From CAZCBD01 sp964496755 (GTDB lineage: Bacteria > Bacteroidota > Ignavibacteria > Ignavibacteriales > Melioribacteraceae): a stretch of DNA of 21,081 nucleotides. The stretch is from positions 1 to 21,081 of the forward strand of contig CAZCBD010000027.1 in the NCBI GenBank assembly GCA_964496755.1, given 5' to 3'. Positions 16,043-21,081 of the stretch are shown in pieces; the stretch's first letter is position 1, and each line of letters starts with the position of its first letter. A program made the translations under genes and the position numbers. The notes below the pieces were generated by a model that was given only the letters and a program-made list of their open reading frames with translations, was not told the origin of the DNA and searched no databases.

Positions 16043-16234
16043 ATTAAAGTTTTTGATTTTTGCATTAATTTGGAATGTATAATTATCTTACTGTTTCAAA
16101 ATAAGACTTCCGAATCAAAAAAAACCATTAGCTTAAACTATTTTATGTTAAATTATTATTAATTAATATTTTTAAGCAAAGTATTTTATAATCGAGTATT
16201 TTAATTAAATTTTAAAGTTAATCCGATTTTCAAA
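16043..16234. other. AT-rich spacer between pilB and the sigma-54 promoter
   Basis: About 190 bases with no gene. It lies in the right place for enhancer sites of an NtrC-type activator. The only symmetry I see is a low-complexity inverted pair, TTTTTGATT (16050-16058) and AATCAAAAA (16113-16121), which could be chance in such AT-rich sequence. No terminator is evident after pilB. Confidence 0.35.
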
Positions 16235-18022
16235 TTAATCTGAAGTTCCGGCCAAAACTTCTTGAATAGAGGTTAAACCCATTCTGACTTTTTCAAAACC
16301 GGAATCCCGCAAATTTAATGTTCCGTCTTTTTTTGCCTGTTCTCTGATAGAGCTTTCATCAACTTCATCACCGGATCTAACAATAATTTGTCTTATTTCT
16401 TGTGTAAAATAAAGTGCCTCGTGTATAGCAAGTCGGCCTTTGTATCCGGTATGATTACATTTTTCACAACCAACCGGTTCATAAATAGTAACATCTTTCC
16501 AATCATCAATATCTAAATCAGCCCTTTCAAATAATTTGGGATCATAATCTTTCATTTCCTTTTTGCAATTATTACACAATCTTCTAATTAATCGTTGTGC
16601 TACAATTACATTTATGGCATAAGCGATTAAGAAAGGCTCAATACCCATTTTATAAAGACGTGCAACCGCACTTGGAGCATCATTTGTATGAAGAGTGGAA
16701 AATGTTAAGTGGCCTGTGTTAGCTAGTTTAATTGCTGTTTCGGCAGTAATTTTATCGCGCATTTCGCCTACAAGTACAATATCGGGGTCATGCCTTAATA
16801 TGGCTCGTATGGCTTGTTCAAAATTCATTTTAGGTCCGATCTTAAGCTGCCGGGCACCTTCAATTACATATTCAACCGGATCTTCTATAGTTAATGTATT
16901 TTTTTCGGGAGTTATAACTTGAAATAAGGCTGCAACAAGAGTTGTACTTTTACCACTTCCGGTTGGCCCGGTTAAAATTACCATTCCTTGGGGCTGACTA
17001 ATTGCTTTGGTAAAAACCTTGCGGGCATAACCGGCTAACCCCAATTTATCTAAATCTTTAATAACCTTTCTATCGTCAAGAATACGAATTACAATACTTT
17101 CGAATTTATTACGCAACTCCGTACCAACCATAGGTAAAACAGATACACGAAATCGAATTATAGTACCATCTATTTCACGTTGGATAAACCCATCTTGTGC
17201 TTTTTCTCTTTCAAATCTATCCATTCCGCGAGATCGATCCTTGACAACAGCCATAACCGCTTCGGGCATTGTATTTTCTTGTGAGTACCAAAGTCTTAAT
17301 TTACCATCGATTCTAAAATGAAAATCGGTTGTTCTCCGGTCCCTGGGAATAATGTGAATATCACTCACTCCTTTTCTAACAGCTTCAACCAAGGCTCCTT
17401 CAACTAAGTTTATTAAAGCACTCTTATTAATTTCAGCATCTAATTCTTCTTCGCTTACATTTTCATCTTCTGCATCGAGGGTAATTTCTTCGTCATAATC
17501 TTTTAGAACTTGCAAAAACTCGTTTTCTTGTGGAGCAAGAAGTTGAATTAATTTTTCATAATCTTTTTTTCTTAAATAATTTATTTCAAATTTTTTTGCG
17601 TTCAAGGAATAAGCAATTTTTGTAATATTTCTGTTTGTAGGATCAACCGCGGCTAAAATTAATTTATCTTTAACTTTATCATCATATCTGTAAGGAATAA
17701 CCCTATGGTCAAGAATCATCTTTTTAATTTCATCTCCTTTAGAGGAAATCAGGTTTTTAATTTCGTTTATTCTTTCTTCGGATAATTCATCAACTTTAAT
17801 ATTCAGTTCACGAAATGCATATAACAAAGCCACTTCTCGAAAAATTGTATCATGGTCAAAGTTAAAGTCTTGAACAAGAATCTGAGCTAGATTTCGCTTC
17901 TGGGTATCTTTTTCTTTATCTTTTACAACAAGAGCCGATTCTAAAATTTTCGTATCAATTATTCCTTTTTTAAGAAGTAAATATCCAATTTTGTCAATCA
18001 TTTCTAATTTTGATTCTTGCAT
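16235..18022 (-). CDS. pilB: PilB/GspE-type assembly ATPase
   Basis: A 595-residue hexameric motor that drives fibre extension from the cytoplasm. The N-terminal GspE/MshE-like domain (about 8-165) is followed by a linker and the motor. Walker A is GPTGSGKS (352-359), the Asp box intact TIEDPVEY (378-385), Walker B has Glu420, and the His box has His438 and His445. The zinc-binding cysteines 483, 486, 519 and 522 (CNNC and CEKC) are typical of PilB/GspE. The start used is the ATG at 18020-18022, two bases past the pilC stop, with a GGA-containing SD. A TTG at 18034 has no SD and overlaps pilC. The intact Asp box here contrasts with the altered one in the PilT-like protein. Confidence 0.95.
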   Translation of the reverse strand: MQESKLEMIDKIGYLLLKKGIIDTKILESALVVKDKEKDTQKRNLAQILVQDFNFDHDTIFREVALLYAFRELNIKVDELSEERINEIKNLISSKGDEIKKMILDHRVIPYRYDDKVKDKLILAAVDPTNRNITKIAYSLNAKKFEINYLRKKDYEKLIQLLAPQENEFLQVLKDYDEEITLDAEDENVSEEELDAEINKSALINLVEGALVEAVRKGVSDIHIIPRDRRTTDFHFRIDGKLRLWYSQENTMPEAVMAVVKDRSRGMDRFEREKAQDGFIQREIDGTIIRFRVSVLPMVGTELRNKFESIVIRILDDRKVIKDLDKLGLAGYARKVFTKAISQPQGMVILTGPTGSGKSTTLVAALFQVITPEKNTLTIEDPVEYVIEGARQLKIGPKMNFEQAIRAILRHDPDIVLVGEMRDKITAETAIKLANTGHLTFSTLHTNDAPSAVARLYKMGIEPFLIAYAINVIVAQRLIRRLCNNCKKEMKDYDPKLFERADLDIDDWKDVTIYEPVGCEKCNHTGYKGRLAIHEALYFTQEIRQIIVRSGDEVDESSIREQAKKDGTLNLRDSGFEKVRMGLTSIQEVLAGTSD

Positions 18023-18023
18023 A

Positions 18024-19391
18024 TTAAATTCCAAATAAATTTAAGATAAAGTTTAATAATGGATTTTTAGGACTAATTGTCGCCGTTTCAGCAGAAACTA
18101 ATGTTAAACCAACCATTACAATCAATATAAACATGGCAATCATAACTTGAACCAGTTCGATAAAATTTTTCAATCTGAATACGGTTTCACTTTCATAATA
18201 ATTTGCCAATTGTTTTGCAGTATTCGGTACTGTTCCAGTTTCTTCGGCCGAGTGAAATCTTGAAATAGCAGTATCGGTGAAAACCCCTGAAGCTTGAAAA
18301 GCCTCTGTTAGACCAATACCTCGATTAATCATCATCGGGATGGCAATTGTTTTTATTTGCTTCTCGAAATATGAATTTCCGGTTGCTTCTGCTGCTATTC
18401 TAATCGGTTCAATACTTTCGGCCGAGCCCGTATAGAGAGTATAAAACACACGGCAAAAAACTTCGATTGCCGTTTTATGAATCAGGTTCCCAATCACCGG
18501 TATTTTAAATAAAAATTTGTGAAGAGCCAATTTCCCTTTTTTTGTTTTGCTATATCGCCAAAGAATAATTAGCGGTGCAGTAAAAACTAATAAAATTAAC
18601 AAAGGATAGTTTAAAATAAAATCACTTATATCCAATGTGGCTGCAGTCATAGGAGGCAATTCAATATCAAACTTCTGAAACATTTTTGCTGTTTCAGGAA
18701 ATATATAGCCTACATAAAATAAAACAGCAAGCATCATTATAAAAACCGTTACAAGCGGGGTTATTAAAGCACTTCTTAAATCTTTTCTAAATTGCATTTG
18801 TCGTTCAAGAAATTTTGCGGTTGCCTTATAAATTTCAGTCATATTACCCGATTTGGCTGCTAACCCAAGCATATAGGCGGTAAATTTTCCAAAAACAGAT
18901 GAATATTTTAAAAATGTTGCTTCACTATCAGCACCTTTTTTTAATTCACTATTTATTTGTTTAAGTGTATCTCTTAAAGTTTTATTCTCTAAATCATTTG
19001 TTAACAAAGTCATTATTTCGCTGTAAGGTAACTTTTGTTCCATTAGCTCTGCACTAATTTTAACAAAAGAAACAATTTCTTGCATGGGTGGTTTTGCTTG
19101 TATATCAAGTAGCTTTTTGTTTACCGAAACTACTTGATAACCTAAATTGGTTAAACCTTTTATTACTTCTTCTTTGTTAAAAGCCTTTTGCTCTCCTACT
19201 CTGGGAGGCTCATTTCCTTTTCTATATTTGTAAATAAACGTAGATTTTTTCTCGATCTTTTTTAGATTGAGATTATGCTTTTGTACTAGTAATTGGATTT
19301 TCTTTTTTCCCTCACTATACCTTTCGGCAGTAAAATTACCTGTTACGGTTTGGCCGTTTGGCTTTACAGCAATAAACCTTAGTTCAACCAT
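18024..19391 (-). CDS. pilC: PilC/GspF inner-membrane platform protein
   Basis: A 455-residue protein with the GspF/PilC pattern. An extended cytoplasmic N-terminus precedes the first T2SSF helical domain (about 105-230), and the second spans about 305-435. Transmembrane segments lie at about 209-232, 259-280 and 411-433. Conserved features include 'GNMTEIYKATAKFLERQM' and 'AEETGTVPNTAKQLANYYE'. It is the rotating platform through which PilB adds subunits. The N-terminus seems to carry two similar small alpha/beta units (about 4-50 and 70-100), longer than the single unit usual in GspF. The gene is directly upstream of pilB and follows the terminator after the first pilin gene, so expression needs read-through or its own promoter. 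Confidence 0.93.
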   Translation of the reverse strand: MVELRFIAVKPNGQTVTGNFTAERYSEGKKKIQLLVQKHNLNLKKIEKKSTFIYKYRKGNEPPRVGEQKAFNKEEVIKGLTNLGYQVVSVNKKLLDIQAKPPMQEIVSFVKISAELMEQKLPYSEIMTLLTNDLENKTLRDTLKQINSELKKGADSEATFLKYSSVFGKFTAYMLGLAAKSGNMTEIYKATAKFLERQMQFRKDLRSALITPLVTVFIMMLAVLFYVGYIFPETAKMFQKFDIELPPMTAATLDISDFILNYPLLILLVFTAPLIILWRYSKTKKGKLALHKFLFKIPVIGNLIHKTAIEVFCRVFYTLYTGSAESIEPIRIAAEATGNSYFEKQIKTIAIPMMINRGIGLTEAFQASGVFTDTAISRFHSAEETGTVPNTAKQLANYYESETVFRLKNFIELVQVMIAMFILIVMVGLTLVSAETATISPKNPLLNFILNLFGI

Positions 19392-19411
19392 ATTTTCAAT
19401 CCGATATTTAA

Positions 19412-19444
19412 AATAAAAAAAGGCTGACTTTAGAAGTCAGCCTT
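19412..19444 (-). terminator. Intrinsic terminator between pilin and pilC
   Basis: An 11-bp perfect stem (19420-19430 with 19434-19444) and a 3-base loop. On the minus-strand transcript it is followed by TTTTTTATTT. It begins 39 bases after the stop of the pilin gene and ends before the pilC start, separating abundant subunit mRNA from the low-abundance machine genes. Confidence 0.85.
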
Positions 19445-19483
19445 AATATAGTAAATAGAATTTAAAAATTCACAAAATAAATT

Positions 19484-19876
19484 TTAATTGTTAATTGTTA
19501 CTGCAAATGGTTTTGCTTTTGACGGATCCACCACCATAGTAACTTTAACTTTATTTTTTCCGTCCTCACCAAGCTCGGTTCCTGTTCCAACTATTGTAAC
19601 AGTAGCGGCTGTTACGGTTGCTGCATAAGTCCCATTTCCTGTGGAAGCAAGATTTGCAGGAATTTTCCAGTTGGTAAACGCATTTCCACCACCACCTAAT
19701 TCAGCTGGTTTCTTGTAATATTGTTGTGCCATTGAACCTAATGTATTTAAATCCGCAATAACTGCATCTCTATTTGCTTGTACACTATTAGCTTGAAATA
19801 CATTAAGTCCTACTACTACTGCGATACCAACTATAATAACGCCCAATATGATAAGTAATAATTGTTGTTGTCCCAT
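19484..19876 (-). CDS. Non-canonical pilin-like protein 1 (MGQQQLLLI type)
   Basis: A 130-residue protein. It begins MGQQQ and runs directly into a hydrophobic helix (about 6-27). An amphipathic stretch follows (about 28-55, with 'NRDAVIADLNTLGSMAQQYY'), exactly where the N-terminal helix of type IV pilins continues. The motif PAELGGGGNAFTNWKIP lies at 57-73, then a strand-rich C-terminus. There is no charged leader, no FTLIE and no Glu5; the only possible prepilin-peptidase site is after Gly2. The SD AGGAGA is strong. It is a tandem paralogue of the next gene to the right, sits upstream of pilC/pilB, and has a dedicated terminator, all as expected for a major subunit. The pilin identity is inferred from helix architecture and context, not from a recognised family. 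Confidence 0.65.
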   Translation of the reverse strand: MGQQQLLLIILGVIIVGIAVVVGLNVFQANSVQANRDAVIADLNTLGSMAQQYYKKPAELGGGGNAFTNWKIPANLASTGNGTYAATVTAATVTIVGTGTELGEDGKNKVKVTMVVDPSKAKPFAVTINN

Positions 19877-19934
19877 GATGTTCTCCTAAAAAAGTTATTA
19901 AAAAGATTAATTGCGTTTTCGTGTAAAATACTGC

Positions 19935-19949
19935 ACTAATTATGTGCCA
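19935..19949 (-). promoter_or_regulatory. Weak sigma-54-like element upstream of pilin 1
   Basis: The minus strand reads TGGCAC-N5-TAGT. The -24 half is perfect and the spacing correct, but the -12 GC is GT. The implied start is about 47 bases before the ATG. It is a degenerate match, given weight only because a similar element precedes the second pilin gene. Confidence 0.35.
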
Positions 19950-20025
19950 TAAAATTTCTTTCAATTGTATTTAATATAAACATTGCCTTACAAGCAGTCA
20001 AGGTAATTTTTACCTGTAAATTCGT

Positions 20026-20406
20026 CTAATTATGTGTTACTTGATATGTGTCGGGCAATATATCTATTGTAACTTTAAGCTCTTCCGTACCGGTTACCTT
20101 TTCAGTTCCAATTGCTTCAACAATTACCTTTTGGGGTTCAATTGTTTTAATTGTATAAGTCCCGTTTGCTGTAGATTTTAGTTCTCTTGGAATTTTCCAT
20201 CCGGTAAATGTTCTTCCGCCGCCGCCATATTCTGCCGGTCTTCTGTAAAATTGATGTGCTAATGCAGCTAAATTCACACATTCATTAATTATATTGTTTC
20301 TTTTTGCATCAACTGAAAAGGCTGAAAAATATAAAGAACCCCCTACTATTGCTACTCCGACAATGATTACACCCAGTACAATTAGTAAAAGTTGTTGTTG
20401 TCCCAT
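20026..20406 (-). CDS. Non-canonical pilin-like protein 2, paralogue of pilin 1
   Basis: A 126-residue protein with the same architecture as its neighbour: MGQQQLLLI, a hydrophobic helix to about residue 28, and an amphipathic 'AKRNNIINECVNLAALAHQFY'. Then come PAEYGGGGRTFTGWKIP at 57-73 and a beta-rich end. The shared blocks are aligned without gaps up to about residue 85. Beyond the first five codons most conserved residues use different synonymous codons in the two genes, showing old duplication and selection on the protein. It has one unpaired Cys43. The SD AAAGGAAG is good. No leader peptide or Glu5 is present. It may be a second major subunit or a minor/tip subunit of the same fibre. 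Confidence 0.62.
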   Translation of the reverse strand: MGQQQLLLIVLGVIIVGVAIVGGSLYFSAFSVDAKRNNIINECVNLAALAHQFYRRPAEYGGGGRTFTGWKIPRELKSTANGTYTIKTIEPQKVIVEAIGTEKVTGTEELKVTIDILPDTYQVTHN

Positions 20407-20436
20407 TTAAATACTTCCTTTAATTTTCGTTAAATA

Positions 20437-20452
20437 AACAATATTTAAGCCA
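20437..20452 (-). promoter_or_regulatory. Weak sigma-54-like element upstream of pilin 2
   Basis: The minus strand reads TGGCTT-N5-TTGT, with GG and the -12 block at correct spacing but GT in place of GC. The implied start is about 20 bases before the ATG. The deviation is the same as in the element before pilin 1. Confidence 0.35.
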
Positions 20453-20530
20453 TTTTTAATGTATTAGAGTTTATGGGAAATATTTCATTTAATTGTTTTG
20501 AAAGGGTAAATCTTACAGGCAATTATTTCC

Positions 20531-20553
20531 GAGGAGGGGCTATTCCCCTCCTC
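20531..20553 (-). terminator. Hairpin after aspS, putative terminator
   Basis: A perfect 9-bp GC-rich stem (20531-20539 with 20545-20553) and a 5-base loop, starting 9 bases after the aspS stop. The minus-strand tail is only moderately U-rich (GGAAATAATT), so termination efficiency is uncertain, but its position fits the end of the aspS transcript. Confidence 0.6.
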
Positions 20554-20561
20554 TTAATTTT

Positions 20562-21081
20562 CTATCTTAATTTAATGTGGAGTTCTTTTAATTGCTGATC
20601 ATCTACTTTTGAAGGCGCTTCATCCATTAATGACAAACCGCTTGTTGTTTTCGGAAAAGCTATTACATCTCTAATCGAATTTTCTTCGGCAAAAAGCATC
20701 ACCATTCTATCTAAACCGAAGGCAATACCTCCATGTGGAGGAGCACCATACTTAAAAGCATTCATTAGAAATCCGAATTTTTCTGTGGCTTCTTGTTCCG
20801 ATATTCCTAATGCTTTAAACATCTGAGCTTGTAATTTTGAATCTGATATTCTAATACTACCACCGGCAATTTCATTTCCATTTAAAACCAAATCATAAGC
20901 TCTGGCTCTTACGTTTTCCGGTTCGGTTTCCATTAGTGCAATATCTTCAATTCGTGGCGAAGTAAAGGGATGATGCATTGCAAAATATCGCTGCGATTCC
21001 TCGTCCCATTCCAATAGCGGAAAATCTGTAACCCACAAAAGTGAAGGAACAGCATCATCTTTAATTAAGTTTAATCTTGCT
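20562..21081 (-). CDS. aspS: Aspartyl-tRNA synthetase, 3' part
   Basis: The C-terminal 172 residues of a bacterial-type class II aspartyl-tRNA synthetase. The reading frame continues to the right window edge; the gene does not start at the internal TTG near 21038. Visible features are 'LLWVTDFPLLEWDEESQRYFAMHHPFTSP', the 'NGNEIAGGSIRI' segment of the active-site core, and motif 3 with 'HGGIAFGLDRMVMLFA', whose Arg binds ATP. The 'SIRDVIAFPKTTSGLSLMDEAPS' end is typical of bacterial AspRS. It charges tRNA-Asp and is a housekeeping gene unrelated to the pilus locus. A hairpin after its TAG stop separates it from the pilin genes. Confidence 0.97.
   Translation of the reverse strand, partial: ARLNLIKDDAVPSLLWVTDFPLLEWDEESQRYFAMHHPFTSPRIEDIALMETEPENVRARAYDLVLNGNEIAGGSIRISDSKLQAQMFKALGISEQEATEKFGFLMNAFKYGAPPHGGIAFGLDRMVMLFAEENSIRDVIAFPKTTSGLSLMDEAPSKVDDQQLKELHIKLR

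Noticed and set aside
16050..16121. Inverted pair TTTTTGATT / AATCAAAAA as an enhancer for the NtrC-type activator.
   Set aside because: Low-complexity AT sequence over 50 bases apart; such matches are expected by chance, so no site is called.
15899..16162. An 87-codon plus-strand open frame over the pilT-like start and the sigma-54 promoter.
   Set aside because: It is antisense to the N-terminus of a clear ATPase gene, has no SD or family resemblance, and its length is unremarkable in AT-rich sequence.
18023..18034. A longer TTG start for pilB overlapping pilC.
   Set aside because: No SD precedes it; the ATG at 18022 has a GGA at suitable distance and gives the usual PilB N-terminus.
20001..20015. 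A 6-bp hairpin between the two pilin genes, considered as a terminator of pilin 2.
   Set aside because: The stem is short and no U-tract follows on the minus-strand transcript.

Overview
The window is AT-rich and dense with genes. It reads like a chromosome of the Bacteroidota/Chlorobi/Ignavibacteria (FCB) side of the bacteria. This placement is inferred from base composition, weak Shine-Dalgarno use in several genes, large hybrid kinases and the Bacteroidota-style peptide/propeller/thioredoxin trio at the left end. No marker in the window fixes the taxon.

Layout, left to right. (1) Positions 1-1570, minus strand: a small secreted four-cysteine peptide, a beta-propeller lipoprotein and a membrane-anchored CxxC thioredoxin-like protein cut by the window edge. 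The set resembles the NVEALA-peptide/6-bladed-propeller/redoxin loci of Bacteroides. (2) About 470 bases without a convincing gene, then a tRNA-Lys(UUU) with its own promoter and a strong terminator. (3) Positions 2155-3668, minus: two overlapping paralogues, each an intact receiver followed by a degenerate receiver whose phospho-acceptor Asp is Gly. (4) Positions 3797-6484, plus: an NtrC-type sigma-54 activator and a soluble hybrid histidine kinase. (5) Positions 6513-15993, minus: one tightly packed transcription unit for a PilT-like ATPase, a PilM-PilN fusion, a PilO-PilP fusion, a short secretin, a lone receiver, a 1144-residue membrane hybrid kinase and a receiver-DHp protein with no ATPase domain. 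(6) Positions 16235-19391, minus: PilB and PilC. (7) Positions 19484-20406, minus: two small paralogous pilin-like proteins. (8) The 3' end of aspS.

The core of the window is a compact type IV pilus/type II secretion-like machine with its own phosphorelay. It has both ATPases (PilB, PilT-like), the platform protein (PilC), the alignment complex as two fused polypeptides (PilMN, PilOP) and a single-N-domain secretin. No prepilin peptidase and no canonical pilin is present. The candidate subunits begin MGQQQLLLI, with no usable leader and no Glu5, yet have a pilin-like hydrophobic helix and strongly conserved protein sequence despite silent-site divergence. The PilT-like ATPase has lost both acidic residues of the ED pair in its Asp box.

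A near-consensus sigma-54 promoter lies just upstream of the pilT-like gene, and weaker elements with -24/-12 spacing lie upstream of both pilin genes. With the NtrC-family activator and kinases encoded alongside, this suggests a self-contained sigma-54 circuit in which the pilus operon also carries part of its own signalling apparatus. That circuit is inference; the gene content and motifs are read directly from the sequence.
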